64,000 nt of DNA from Auanema rhodensis (Eukaryota > Nematoda > Chromadorea > Rhabditida > Rhabditidae): assembly GCA_964057225.1 (NCBI GenBank), contig OZ059897.1, positions 12,710,001 to 12,774,000 on the forward strand, in the 5' to 3' direction. A program made the position numbers and the translations under genes. Position 1 is the stretch's first letter. Each line of letters starts with the position of its first letter. The notes under the pieces were generated by a model, which was not told the origin of the DNA, did no database searches, and was given only the letters and a program-made list of their open reading frames with translations. Positions 1 to 34,400 of this stretch are shown here, piece after piece.

Positions 1-3000
1 CGATCCTCCAACTATCATTAAGAGTGTCACTCCTGAGTATATGGTGACAGATCTTGAAGTCGTCTGGAAAACTAGCCAATCTGTCAATTTGAGGTTGAAA
101 TGTCTCTTTGTTCGGAAAAGTATTCGTCGATCTTTTAGGTGGAAGTATAACGGCCCTCAACCCGTAGGATTCTATTTTCATCATACTGGTCAAAAAGAGT
201 ATTTTGATCAAACAATGACTCTTAAAAACATGACTACACCTGGATACAAGAGAGAACTTCCAGGAGATAGAACGGAATTCCTTCTTACATCTCTTCGGCC
301 TTATATGTCATATACCTTGCAAGTTGGAGTATATTCACAAGCAACACAGAGATACTATTGGCCCCAAGAGGTCTGTTATATCGATTCATAGTTAAAACAT
401 CGCGTTAATCAAATTTAGGTGGAAGTAATGACAGATCCTACTGCACCACCTTATGTGGCAGCTCCTATCTTGATGGCTGGGGATTACAAAAATGGATTAA
501 TTCCAGTGCATCTTCAACCATCAACTGAGGAGTATGGTCCTATTTCTCATTACTGGTTAATTGTACTTCCTGGCAACTTCACTCCGGTTTGTTATTTGCA
601 TATCAATTCGCTTTTATTGTTTTAATTTTAGGAGGACGTTATGAACCTGGAACCAATCACGTTACAACGCCTCACAGATGAAAAAAGAAAAGCTTTAGCA
701 AAACAGATAAGCGCTTCTCCAACAAAGAAGGTAGATAATCGATATATAACGTTTAAAATTCTTGTTTTACTTCAGTTCAAGAGGGAAATATCGACTGTTT
801 TGGATACTGAAGAAGATTTGGTTGACCGGAAACGAATGAGAAGAGATATTCCGAATACCGCATATGTCACAGCTCGTTTAAAGCCGGAAGATCTCCGTAC
901 CTATAAGCCATTTATGATTGGAGATGAAAAGGTACTATTTTGCATTCCTTCCCTTTTTCTATTGTTAAGTATTAGATTTATGATGGTTTCACCAACTTCC
1001 CATTGGAGCCAAACAATAAGTACAGACTTATGATGAGAGCATTTGCTAAAGAACACAAAGCTCATCAATTAAAACAACGCCCACCTATGTCGGAAAATCC
1101 AGCAAAAATGTATAGTGATTCTAACCTGAGCGACGTATTCTCAACACAGAGGGGTATGAGAGTTGGTGGAAAGGCTGGAGGAATGTGGCTTCTTGGTCCT
1201 ATGATAGCTCTACTTATTATTGGGCTACTTATAGGAATGCTTGTTTGCTGGTTAGTTAAAGTTTCTAATTTTAGATATAAAATATTTCTCTCAGGTGGCT
1301 TCGTTGCAATAAGAAATCGGCTGGCCGAGGGCATAGACACGGATCAATAACCAAGGTGGCTTTAGGCGGAAACATTATGAATGGCGGCCCAGGAGAAACG
1401 AGTAAACTCTTGTCTTCCGATTATGGAAGACCAATAATGAATCCATATGAACAGGTAAAGTTGCATGATGCACCACACGCATAAGGAAATATTTTTGAAG
1501 ATGAATTCAAGTGGGTGTATGGAGTCATCCTTAGATCTTTACCCTATGCCAACTAGTCACTCTCGAATGGCTAATTATGGTCCTATTCCGGTAGCAGTTC
1601 CTTGCTTACCAAATAATGGAGGAGTGATAGGTAATAAAAACGTGTAAAAACGCTTTGAACGTTTGTCTTCAGCAAATCATTCTGTTGCTCATCCAATTAT
1701 TCCAATCACCGAACTAGCTGCACATATTGAGCGATTACGTATGAATAACAACGCAGGGTTCCAAATGGAATTTGAATCAATTGAAAGTGGTCAAAATTTT
1801 ACTTGGGATCATAGTAATATGGATTACAACAAACATAAGAATCGTTACGCTAATGTTGTTGCTTATGATCATTCTCGGGTATCTTTAACCAATATTGATG
1901 AAGTTCCTGGTGGAGATTACATAAATGCAAATTACATCGATGGATATGATAAGGTATAAAATGATATTTTTCTTTTTCTCGTAAAATTGAAAGTTTCAGC
2001 CAAAAACCTATATTGCCACACAAGGACCTCTTCCTGAAACCTTTTCTGATTTCTGGAGAATGGTTTGGGAAGAAGGATCAGCAACAATAGTTATGCTAAC
2101 GAATTTGGAAGAACGTTCAAGAGTTAAGTGTGATCAGTATTGGCCAACCAGGGGAACATCCGTTTATGGAAATATTCATGTTACGTTATTGGAAACAATG
2201 GTTCTTGCTCATTATACTATGAGAACTTTGCGAATTCAATGCTCTGACGAGCCAGAAGTTCGTGAAATTCGTTTACTTCAATATACTGCCTGGCCTGATC
2301 ATGGAGTTCCTGATCACCCAACACCTTTCCTCATATTCCTGAAACGAGTTAAAACATTAAATCCACCCGACGCTGGTCCAATTATCTCTCACTGCAGGTA
2401 TGACATTTTTATCTCGTCAATCAGTTATATATCTCAATTTTAGTGCTGGTATTGGTAGAACTGGAGCTTTTATTGCTGTTGATATTATGCTCGAACGGCT
2501 CCGGTATGAGAGCACAGTGGATATTTTTGGATGTGTTACTGGATTGCGTGGCCAACGCTCATATATGGTTCAAGTAAGTTCTCTCTATTTTTAGAACTTT
2601 GCTTTATCATTTTTTTATAGACCGAGGATCAGTATGTATTCATTCATGACGCTGTATTAGATGCTGTAAATAGCGGCTCCACGGAAGTGCCGGCAGCTAA
2701 ACTACATCAGCACTTAATGCAAATTCGTTCCATGGATGGTCACGGCGTTTCCGGAATTGAAATGGAGTTCAGAGTACGTTGATCTCAGCTACTTTCGCGA
2801 ATAAAGTACATTTTTTAGCATCTTTCAACTCTTAAATGGTCAAATACTCGATGTGCGGTTGCTAATTTGCCTGTTAATCGCCATAAGAATAGACAAATCG
2901 CTGTCGTCCCATTTGATAGCAACAGAATTATACTTCGAGCTATTCCTGGAGTTGAAGGAAGTGACTATGTCAATGCTAGTTGGGTTGATGGCTATAGGTT

Positions 3001-3789
3001 TTTATAATCAAATTTACATAAAGAACATTAATGTTTTAAGAGAGCGTGGAGCTTATATTGCTACCCAAGCACCCATGGAACAAACAATCTTCGATTTCTG
3101 GAGAATGATATGGGAACACGAATGTGCGATAGTTGTCATGCTAGCTGGCAATATAGAACTTAACAGAGTCTGTTGTTCTTCATAATTTTTTAACTATTTC
3201 TTGGTTTTTTAGGGTGATTGCATTGAGTACTGGCCTTTGGAAAATGGAACGCAAGTAGGAAATTTGGTTGTGGAACCATTAGCAGAGTACAACATGCCTC
3301 AATATGTGATGAGGGAGTTCCGTCTGAGTGATATACAGACTGGATTATCCAGAACTGTACGACATTTCCAATTCACTGATTGGCCTGAACAGGGACCTCC
3401 AAAGGTTGCCGAAATGTTTATTGACTTCATCCAACAAGTAAAAATCACATCTCATTGAAATATTTATTTTAAATTGTTAGGTTCATCGAACTAAGGCTCA
3501 ATTTGGAGCAGATGGCCCAATTGCTGTGCATTGCATAAGTGGTGCCGGAAGAACAGGAGTTTTTATAGCTCTTTCTATATTATTAGATAGGATGCGGTTA
3601 GAGCATGTGATTGATGTCTTCACAACTGTAAGTATTCTTATATTTTTTCTCGTAATTTTTTTTCTATTTCAGGTAAAACTTTTAAGAACCGAAAGGCAAA
3701 GTATGGTTCGAGATAAAGAGCAATACGAGTTCTTATATCAGGCGTCATTAGAATTTCTCTCATCTTATGATCAATATGCTCCTTCATAA
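1..3789 (+). CDS. ptp-3: LAR/PTP-3-like receptor protein tyrosine phosphatase, 3' part (5' end outside window)
   Basis: A type IIa receptor tyrosine phosphatase that removes phosphate from phosphotyrosine at the plasma membrane; in animals this family acts in axon guidance and synapse organisation. Many small exons join in frame: first donor after base 93, acceptor at 138, then similar introns throughout. The order seen is fibronectin-III-like extracellular sequence, a basic RMRRD cleavage-like stretch near 833-847, one transmembrane helix encoded around 1183-1252 ([19 protein letters not shown]), then two phosphatase domains. D1 has KNRYANV, the WPDHGVPD loop and the P-loop [10 protein letters not shown], split by an intron at 2398-2441. 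D2 has WPEQGPPK and [10 protein letters not shown] (about 3524-3553), so it keeps Cys and Arg but has the WPE loop usual for weakly active or inactive D2 domains. The protein ends SSYDQYAPS at 3789. The gene symbol rests on family resemblance; a PTP-delta/sigma-type orthologue would look the same. Confidence 0.92.
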
Positions 3790-4333
3790 CGAAACCATTA
3801 GTATATATTTATTTTGAATAAGTCTGTAATCTGTTCAACGGGTTTGAAATATCACATATTTTATATTTTAACCGCTCTTCAATGCTTCTTTCCTTTCAAT
3901 ACGCGGGTATTTTTCTATCATATTCCACTTATTAAAGTGTACACATTGATAACTTTAAAAGTCTCGTATTCTATCTAAGCTTTCTCAGGATTACTTAAAA
4001 TACAATATAAAAATTATTATCGATAGCTTCACCTTTTGGGTTCTAGTTTATAAATTGTTTTCCGGTGATGCTTCGTTCTTTGTGTAATAGTTTTGTATTT
4101 CTTCTTTCGCATTCTTCGTTTAATTAGTGTGTATTTTCATATTAATATCCTAAAAAAGCAATAGATCGTTTTAAAATGCGTAATCTAGAAATGCTGTTCA
4201 TTCTTCAATTCAATCACTCAGAGTTTTCATTTTGTGATGTTATGCAAGTGCTGCATGCATAAAATAAATTATTTGATTTAAATATTGTTTATTGTAATAT
4301 TCTATAATATAATTTCATTCTCAAAAGACACTT
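3790..4333. other. Convergent 3' intergenic region
   Basis: This gap lies between the stop codons of the phosphatase (+) and the Ly6-like gene (-). A canonical AATAAA lies at 4263-4268 on the plus strand and is a plausible polyadenylation signal for the phosphatase, giving a 3' UTR of roughly 0.5 kb. I see no other gene. Confidence 0.6.
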
Positions 4334-4973
4334 TTAAATTGATATTAAAAATAAAACTGGTAGAATGATAATATTCTGGAAATTAATTGAACCATGCTTT
4401 GCAGCTTCAAGTAGACCTCTTGATCCATACACCTCGTGAACCTCTTCCATTGTAGGTTTATTGCAATTATGTTCTTGGCAACAGCAAAACGAAAACTGAA
4501 TGAAAAGTTTTTAGCTATACTTGCAACATTAAACAAGATGTAACAGTTGTTTTACTATAAAACTAACATTGCCTTTCATTCCATCATAATATGTTCGAGG
4601 TGTGCATCCTTTTGCTTTGACACATGTTTCTCTATCTCCTCCCGTATAAGCGCAACGTGATGATACTCCTTGATGCAACACTCCATCTAAAATTAAATAT
4701 AATTATATAAAAATGCAAATTAAGTTTTTTTCCTAACCGTCATCAGTTGCTTCGAATATGTTGACTCGAATGCAAAACGCCGCTTGGCATGATCTAGTTT
4801 CATTTACACGAAAAAAACTGTTATCAATACTAGCCTAAATAAAAAGAAAATACATGTAAATGAAATGTAAATAAGCATTGTGGTCAACTAACCTGTATAC
4901 GTCCTACAAACCCATGAGCACAATCATATAAAGCTGACACAGTTGGCAACAATATAAACAAAGGGTAACGCAT
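4334..4973 (-). CDS. Small Ly6/uPAR-like GPI-anchored protein
   Basis: Four exons (4893-4973, 4738-4834, 4568-4686, 4334-4495) join in frame to 459 nt, 152 residues. The protein opens with a short hydrophobic signal peptide (MRYPLFILLPTVSALYDC). It then carries about ten spaced cysteines and the motif FCCCQEHNCN, the Cys-Cys...Cys-Asn ending typical of the Ly6/uPAR three-finger fold. The C-terminus is a hydrophobic tail (IIILPVLFLISI) that looks like a GPI-attachment signal. Nematode proteins of this group (the ODR-2/HOT type, for example) sit on the outer face of neurons and other cells; the partner here is unknown. The first exon is preceded by TTTTGTAG 10 nt upstream of the ATG, so the message may be trans-spliced or have an upstream exon. 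The exons are too short to stand out as long ORFs. Confidence 0.72.
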
Positions 4974-6284
4974 ATTCTCGAAGTTCTACAAAATTTTGAA
5001 AATAAAAATTATTTAAAATGAAAATATACAAAAATACGATTTCAAACATGTAAAGAACAAGAGGTTTTTAAAAGGAGATTATATTAGGCGATAAGTGGCA
5101 TGATGAACTCAATGTGGATGAAGAAAACCAAATCCGAGAATATGCTCAAGATGAAAAGAGGAGCTATACATATATGCAAACTCGTCGATTCCTCGAAGCA
5201 GATGTTCAATGAAAGAAATTCATTTCTTTCGTTATTTAATCAATCTACCCGAAGAAATGATTTATGCCAAATCTTATGAGGAATTTGAGGAGTTTCATTG
5301 AAGTTTCAAGTATGGCTAAATACTAAAAATGAAAAATTAAAGAGAAGATGATGAAAGTTTATCGAGTATTTTGAGATATAGGATTAAGATAATATATTGT
5401 TCGGTGAAATATATTCATTTGAGAATTGAAAAGAATGCGGCCGTTCTATTTTAATAGATTAAATGCTGACAGGGATGAGTATTGCAATGCCTTCAGGGAG
5501 TTTATATAAATTTTAGTACTTAAGAACAACACGCTCTTCGTCATGGATTTTTTTTTGTTTATAATAATGCTCTTCTTTAACATATAAGTAAAAATGACAT
5601 TCAATAAATGAAAATAGTTTGAAAGTGCTCGCTGATTTTCTGACTACTATGAAATACTTCAATAAACAAGAAAAATCAACAAGTCAAAATCCAAATGCTC
5701 TTTATAATAAGATTTTCACGGCAATTCTGTGTATGAACTCCGAAAATATGTGCTCTCAAGTTGCCTTTAATATTCCGATTAAATGCTGGCTTGTAACTTT
5801 CGCACTTATGTAGAATATCAAAGGTCAGCGACATGCCGGAAATACAGCTGCTCTGTTCATGTGTGCAGGGCAGATCTACCACGACTCAATGAAGGCAATT
5901 GTATTAATTAAGCAGAAAATATAAACATTCAAAATCATAAAAGCAAAACTTACCAATAGTCAAAACGAAGCATGGAGAACCCAAAAAATGAAGATTCAAT
6001 AGAAAGAAAACTAGTATATATCTTTAAGAAGGCTATCCAAAAAAGTATCAGATTGCAATGAATGTAAATGTATGCTCACAATATTTGCTATTTTAATTGA
6101 TTTTCAATACCCAACCTAACTTCTCAAAAAAATAAATTGTAAGTTCGTATTAAATTCAAAAGACACATTTTTCAAATTTTATAAAAATTTCAAAAATTAT
6201 TTTCTATTTGCTATGGCGTGTGGCTGCAACTTCTCTTTTTGTACATTATCTTCCACTAAATAAAACATTGTAATAAACTGGAAT
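4974..6284. other. Intergenic region, no convincing gene
   Basis: There are two stretches of possible coding character. One is a plus-strand open frame at about 5072-5212 (ending RRFLEADVQ, then TGA) with an acceptor-like ATTAG just inside it. The other is a 68-codon minus frame at 5676-5882. Neither shows a recognisable motif or a convincing exon chain. The 3' UTR of the Arg/Ser-rich gene probably reaches into the right-hand side. Confidence 0.4.
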
Positions 6285-9232
6285 TTAAAAAAAATCACCA
6301 TTTTGCTTTTCAGATTGGTGTTTGTCTTTAATATCAAAAAGATTTTTGCCATCAATGACCAGCTTCAATGGTTGAATTTGGATTTTATCTGCAGCACTCT
6401 GAAAAAAAATTAAAATTTTCAAACAACAAGGTAAGTAACTAACCAGGAATATGTAATTGGAAACCAGCATATATGGCTTATTGTTAATAAGAGCATCAAG
6501 AATAAGAGTCTTTTTGTGCTGTTTGAGGGTTCCAGGCGATCCATTATAAGAATCATCAACGACTTGCTTAATCAATTCTTCCATAAGAACTTTTGGTTCA
6601 TTGAATGTTTTCGATTTTGATTCAGACTTAGGAGTCAAATGAGACACTGGGAAGGTTGTCGACAATTTTCCCTTTGCGCTACAGCTAATAAACATAACAT
6701 TAAAAAAAAGAAGAATAAAGCAACTACAGTACCTAATATCCAAAAGTTTTTTAGCAACCATTTCACGTTTGGCAGAGTTGTCAAAGGAATTAGTTTTGGA
6801 GAAAGCTTTTTCTGCCGATGAGAATGATGTATCTACAACTATTTTCATATAATAAAAAATAGTTAAATGATTAAAGTACCGCTAGTAGCACATTGCTCTT
6901 GTTTTTCTATTAAAGGAGTACTGACTTCTACAGGAAAAGTAACTGAATAAAGTATAAGTATATAGATTATTTTTAAAATTATCTAATTACTGTCAGCTGC
7001 TTCCATTTTAATTCCTGGAAAACTTGGAGATTCATGGACAGTTCGCGATCTATCGAGATCAGCTTGAATTATCTTAGAAAGATCCTGTCTGTGCTTCTGA
7101 GATTTGGACAATATTTCAAAATATGTGTATTCCCAGATACTTGGTTCCTATAAATAAAATAGTTAATAACTTATTAAATATAACTGAATACTCACATTTG
7201 TAAAAACTTCAGCTATGTATGCTAACGAGCCATTGTTTTCCTTGATTATATAACTATACTCACGTCGTTCTTCTTTGCGAGTCATAATGGTAGCATTCCA
7301 AACATGTCCTGCATCTGTTGGTCTAGTATCGATAAGAACTTCTCGATCAATGAAAATTCTAAATAAAAAATAAATAATAATATGAATACTTAATTTTAAT
7401 GTTACTTGTTGTCCTCAACAAATATATTTTCATGAAATTGCGACATAGATTGAGTGGTATCTGGCTTCAATACTATTGGAATCGACCTGATATATGATTT
7501 ACTAATTAAATTAATTTTGACTTTGCCTACTTATTTCGCTGTTCACAAATACTTTCGGGAATATCTTTAGAAAAATCAAGAGTGATGAATTCTCTTTTTC
7601 TGAAAAGATCTTTTTCCATTGAAGCTTCATCGGTGGACTGCATTGACAAATATTGATTACTGAAAATTAGCATAAATATAAGAAATGAATAATACTAGAG
7701 TACTTTGGTCGATCGCATCGTTTATCGGTAAGCATTCCTTTCGTTATTTTACTATACAAACGAGATTGATTGAAAGTAACAGGGTCACTTATATTCTTTT
7801 CCTAAATTAATTAAATTTATTGAATATAATTTTTGTTAAACTCACTGAAAACATTGTGTTCTTTTCAATCACAATAACACGACGTCCAACAAATACATGT
7901 TGAATGGTGTTTGAAGATGGTTTTCCATTTTCTGTGCACGTATTGCCAACAGTCATTTGTGGGCGAACCTTTCTAGCAAAAGCTATCTCACATTCAATAT
8001 CTTCAGGTTTCAATCCAGCTGATACAATCGTTATGATAGTTTGAAGGAAAATTCTTCCACCAATGGGATCTATACATACAACTTGTCCAGTACGTACCTA
8101 TAAAATGATTTTAATATGTTATTAACCAACATATTCATTTACCTCTAAAGGTGTTGTAAGAACACATGGTATCTCAATAGAATCTGCAGCATTCGAGTGA
8201 TTAAAAAGTTGACGAGCAACAGGTTTTTTAGCCGAAGTTTTACCAGAACTTCTCTTGTCAATTTCAACATCAGTTTCAGTATCCTAAATCATAATTATAT
8301 TTACTTTTATAATGGAAATATGCGTATATACCGTTTCACTGTCGATTCCGTACACAGCAGCATCATATTCATTTCTGCTTTTGTTTATCTTTTTCATAAG
8401 AACTTCTCGTAACAGAGTAGCAGGTCGATTCATATGCTCCGATAAACTGAATAAGGGGCATTAAAACTATATTTAAACTATTTAAAACTTCTTGGGTGTT
8501 GAAGTAGCCCTTTTCATACGTTGAGCCTTGTTTGGAGTGTCTGTTGAGTTATGTAGCTAAAAATTAACATATATATTTCTCCGTAAATATGATTAAAGTT
8601 TTACCACGAAAGTTGAATCATCTAATCCTTCAGTTGAAGAAGAATAATTTGAACGAGCATGTTCAATTGGACTAAACATAAATTATTATATATATATAAG
8701 AATTTATAATATTACCTGAATGGAAGATCTTGCAACAAATGATGATCGAAGGATTTATCAGATTCTCGATCGCTCATATAATCAACGCTTCTGCTTCGCT
8801 GTTTGTCATTTTTCTTTGAGCTAAATGAAGAAAGCTTATACAATGCCTTAATATAAACTTTACCTTCTTTTCTGAACCGACTTAGAACGTGGATTAGATT
8901 TTTTTTTCTGTAAAGCTCTGGTGCGACTACGTGAAGAAGCAGTAGCTTTTTCATAATTCTTAATAATATTAGTTAAATGAAAGTTAGTATGATAAATTTA
9001 TTTTTACCTTAGATCTAGAAACACGTCCATGAATCACCTTTTTTGTTGGCTTTCTACCACGTCTTGAAGATATTGAGCTAGCTCTACTGTTGCTTCTTGA
9101 ACTGGTTGACGATCTTTCCGAGCTTGAACTACTTATGCTTCTTGAGGCAGATCTTGATTTTCTTCTTGATCCAGCTTGACTTTGACTACGCTTCTTGGAT
9201 TGAGCACGTGTTTGAGAACGTGTACGAGCCAT
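6285..9232 (-). CDS. Arg/Ser-rich basic protein, probably nuclear, function unknown
   Basis: Seventeen exons (first 9008-9232, last 6285-6398) join in frame to 2,220 nt, 739 residues. I do not recognise the family. The first ~120 residues are a strongly basic, RS-rich, disordered segment starting MARTRSQTRAQSKKRSQSQ, with SRR, SRSK and KKK clusters that resemble nuclear localisation or chromatin/RNA-binding tails. The middle (encoded about 7846-8283) looks folded, with alternating hydrophobic residues (for example VVCIDPIGGRIFLQTIITIV and HVFVGRRVIVIEKN). The next part (about 7196-7659) is mixed and charged, with WNATIMTRKEERREYSYIIK. The C-terminal ~110 residues look helical. There are no transmembrane segments and no catalytic motif that I can see. 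It could be a nematode-restricted chromatin or nuclear protein; that is inference from composition only. Stop TAA is at 6285-6287. Confidence 0.75.
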
Positions 9233-10369
9233 TCTATTCAGTTAGTAAGGGTAAGTTAGTAAATTTATAAGCAGCCGCTTCTTAGAACGACTGATTAATG
9301 AATGAATGTCACTGTTTATTGTCTCCATGACGTAAAAATTACGTGAACGCTTATTGGCTGTTTTATCAATTTCATTTCCGAATTATCATATATAGTTGAA
9401 CGGTGAATTTGAAAGAACATTTTATTCATTTTAATAATTAGTGTTTCATTTTCAATTTGTATGAACTCATTCAAGTTAAATAAAGTCTAATACATTTAGT
9501 TGTCTACAACACTTAACAAAAATGCTTTTTTTCTTTTGTTCTTAGAGAAGAGTTAGTACAATATAAAACTATCACAATATACATAACAATATTTGTAAGC
9601 GATGAATATTCAATATAAAACAGATTTTTGGTTTTCATTTGAAAATAATTGATTTTCGATATTCTGTTAAATATTGTAGATAAAGTATTCCTGTAAAACG
9701 GACCATCTTCAATATGAAGATTGTTTGCTAAACAGGAATAACCAGTCATTTGAAAAGAAAAAAAGAAATCGAAGACAACAAAATAAAGAAAAATAGATAA
9801 AGCAATATATAGACAGTTAATTTCTGCTGATATAGTAAGTTCAATCATTGCTATTTAACCAATATTGGAATTTTCTAATGAATATCAAAAAAGAAACAAT
9901 ACTTTGGAATTTAGCAGATTGAACAAGCATATGTCACGAAAATAACTGAATATCATACACCGCGAACAAGCCTGGATATAATAAAGTGAAAGTAGAATGA
10001 AGAAAAGCTTGAGCTCGTCACAGGCACGATATTTAAAAATGCTTAGAATCCGTCTTTATCAATACTATAATCTATATTTAGTATTAAAAAAAAAAGAAAA
10101 CAAAAAATAAATATAAACACTAAGCTAAGATTTCTAGCTGAAAAGACGGTTTCCAAAAAAATCAGGGAAGTTCGATACATAGATAGACTCATAGGTTTGA
10201 AAAGGGGTAGAGTCTTCCAGCATGAAAGCGATCGTTTGATTTCGTTTGTTAAGAAGAAAAAAGAGGAAAAGAAAGAACAGGTTATCCTTGAACAGTTTGC
10301 TCTTGTTCGGAAGTGATGGATATGGCGGTATATGAACACGTGAAATTTTTGTCAGAAAGGCTGGTAAAT
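9233..10369. other. Intergenic region, upstream of the Arg/Ser-rich gene
   Basis: This holds the 5' flank of the minus-strand Arg/Ser-rich gene and the 3' flank of the giant copine gene. A near-palindrome TGACGTAA-AA-TTACGTGA lies at about 9328-9346, roughly 100 bp upstream of the start codon. It resembles a bZIP/CREB-type site, but there is no functional evidence. The open frames at 9513-9848 and 10043-10373 are AT-rich and lack coding character. Confidence 0.4.
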
Positions 10370-31499
<21,130 letters not shown>

Positions 31500-34400
31500 G
31501 TCGAAATGATTGTGTCGATTTGATGATAAAGTAGAAAAATAAGAAGAAAATTGATGATTTGAGAAAAAAAGGTTGGAAAAAGTCTCGGCTTATCAACTAA
31601 CAGAACTTGAGGAGAGACGTCACATAAATATTGGATACAAAAGATTGTTCGAAGATGAGATGCCGACGAGGAACGGAAGTGATGATGCGATTGAGAACGA
31701 AAGAAGAATTTCACGAAGAAACTATCTATCAGACATTTATCTGTATGCCGATCAGCTTCATCACCTCTACAGACGACATGTACATTGAAATACAGTTGAC
31801 GACGCTGAAGACAAACAAAGTCGTCTCTCTCGTCCCTCTCCCGCCATCTCCGACGTGATCCTTCTGTTTCATTACTTCTTTCCAGATAATCAGGTGGATA
31901 ATAACTATTTCACTGTTATACACTAAGCAAAATGATAAGAAGAAAAGAGGGAGAGGAGAAAAGAGTAAGTAGTTATAAGATAAAAGACTAGAGAATATTA
32001 GAGTATCGCAGTAACATCATGTACATTTTCTAGTGTAAAAGCATAACTACTACTCATGAAATAGAAAGAAAAAGATTATCCAAATAGTCAGAACTAAAAT
32101 ACTAAACTATTCAAATCAATTAACATTAATTATATTATATAATTAATAAGAAAATATATATTTTAATATAAAAGATTATTTATTATTTTTTGAAAAAGTT
32201 ATAAAACATGATCGAAAATTGTATTTTGAATCTCAACTACATGAATAAAGAGAGTGAGTTTGATGTAGATGTGATGAAGAGCTTCACAAGAAGCAAACAA
32301 GAGAAGAAGATCCATCGTCAAGACCTCATTCAGAGATAATCTCGCTGTCTGTTTCTCTCATCTCTTCTGATCTACTATGTCTTCAGACATGCACATTTGA
32401 TTATCACCTTAACTATATTCATAATTTACTTAATTTTTAGTTAAAATAATGGGGAAAAAAGCTTATTACTTTCTGAATGATCACTTCAAATAGCATAATT
32501 AATTAAAATTTTTATAAATGAATGTGGGTGTAAGTATAAGATAGCCCAAGTGAAATTTTATCTATTCCTTAGCTTTACACAGACAAAATACGCCCCCCCC
32601 CCCCTCACAAGCATTTCAAAGCTGATGATGATAAAACTTAAATATAATTTTAAAACATCAAAAAATATTAATAACTATGGATAGTATTACAAACAAATTT
32701 TTTAACAAAACAAAAAAACAATATGTAATAATCGATTTGTTTAAAAATTTGTTTTATATTAATATTAAGATAAACATTAATTTTTATAAAACATATTTGA
32801 AATAAAGTTTTAGCTTTCATATAAAATTAACAAATATATTATTAAAATATATAATATTTCTATCAATATTAATATTTTCAATTGTTCTAATTTGATCAAA
32901 TGAATGGTCAATAGATTGAACGACTGCTACTCTTTTTTATATTTTTCTTCTTCTTCTTCTTCTATATCATCTGATACTTGGAAGTTATTAGTCTTAAAGC
33001 ATTTTCTATCAGTTTTCATCCTTACACCTCATTCATGTGAAAAAAACACAGATTTTTCACTTTCTCTCTATCAAAATTGCCAGTTAGTTCTATGCTATAT
33101 CTACTTTTACTTTGGCTCATCATCATTCTCTTAGTAAAAATATTGTTTTCTCTGAATTCTCTCATTTATATTTATCTCTAAATCAGTATACATATCTTAT
33201 TGTCTCGACCTTTTACACACTATTTTCTTATATTTTAAAACATTGTAACACAACTAAACAGGCATTTTTGCTGCTTTTTTTTCTCACAGATACCACTGGC
33301 ATACTGAAAAGATGTGATACGAAGTAAAAAAATCTCATACGAACAATTGATTTTAAGTATTAGTTAATGAAAATAATATATAATTTTAAAGGAAAATAAT
33401 ATAACAAATATATTTATATATTAGATAAATATACGGTATACTTTATACAGTATAGTTAAATACATTTTATATACGATAATAATTAATATATATATATATA
33501 ATATAATAAATTAACTAATATAAGATAATCTATATGAAAGAATGGTTAAAATTATTAGTTAAATACATTTTGTTAAGTCTTGTCAATATTGTATCGATGA
33601 AAAAACATGGCTACTTAAACTTTTAGTTTATTTAGCTCATCTGCGAAAAAGACTTCAATATACATATAGTAAAAAATGAACATATTAGAATAAATATAGT
33701 TATAAACAGTTGAAAAGACAAAAATGAAATGGAATAGTAGCCAGTGAATGTGATAATCAGAAGTTATTGGCGATTTTGTTGAGCAGCATAGAGAAGAAGA
33801 GAGTAAAGTTGAAATATAGAGAGAAAACAGTGACAGATATCGGTGAGGTAGATGTTAAGAAAAAGAACGACGAGATAGAGAAACGAGGAGAGAAGAAGAT
33901 GAAGATGGAGCATACGATGAAGAAGAAAGAAAGAAACTTGAAGACTAAAGATATGGGATAAGACGGCTGTTATCCGTCAGTTTAAGCTACCAATTCACCA
34001 ACTAGCCATCAGCCCTGGCTAACTCTTACCTCAAGGCCTTTGATTCTGGATGAATAACATCTTCCCTCCTCTCTCTGTCTCAATTTCTGCTTACTCTCTC
34101 ATTCTTTCTGCCTATCTTCTAATATCTTTAAAATTATCTTTTCTCTCTCTTGCTTATATTTTTCTTTCTCATTCTCACTGTTTTGCTTTATTTATCATTT
34201 AACTATCTTTCTCTAAAAGCTCCAATTCCTCTGGTAATCGTTTTTCGTCTTCCCAACATTTCCTTCATTCTTCATCATTTGGGAAAAAAGTAAAGAAAGA
34301 TATCTCGCACTCCGCAACACATATCAAACAGCTGGAAAAGAAGTTATCTGAACGGGAACAGTGGTTAAGAGAAAAGCACAATTTCATTAGTAGTCTCTCT

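Noticed and set aside
1465-1500. Apparent protein start [10 protein letters not shown] between phosphatase exons
   Set aside because: It lies in an intron of the receptor phosphatase; flanking exons join across it.
5072-5212. Plus-strand open frame of about 47 codons with charged, coding-like composition (ends RRFLEADVQ)
   Set aside because: There is no ATG in a sensible place, no partner exon and no recognisable motif; it may be a relic or chance.
5676-5882. Minus-strand 68-codon frame with four Cys, upstream of the Ly6-like gene
   Set aside because: No signal peptide or splice link to the Ly6-like exons could be found, and composition drifts to AT-rich noise at its end.
33767-33961. Lys/Glu-rich 64-codon frame
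   Set aside because: It lies in a purine-rich low-complexity tract and has no supporting context.
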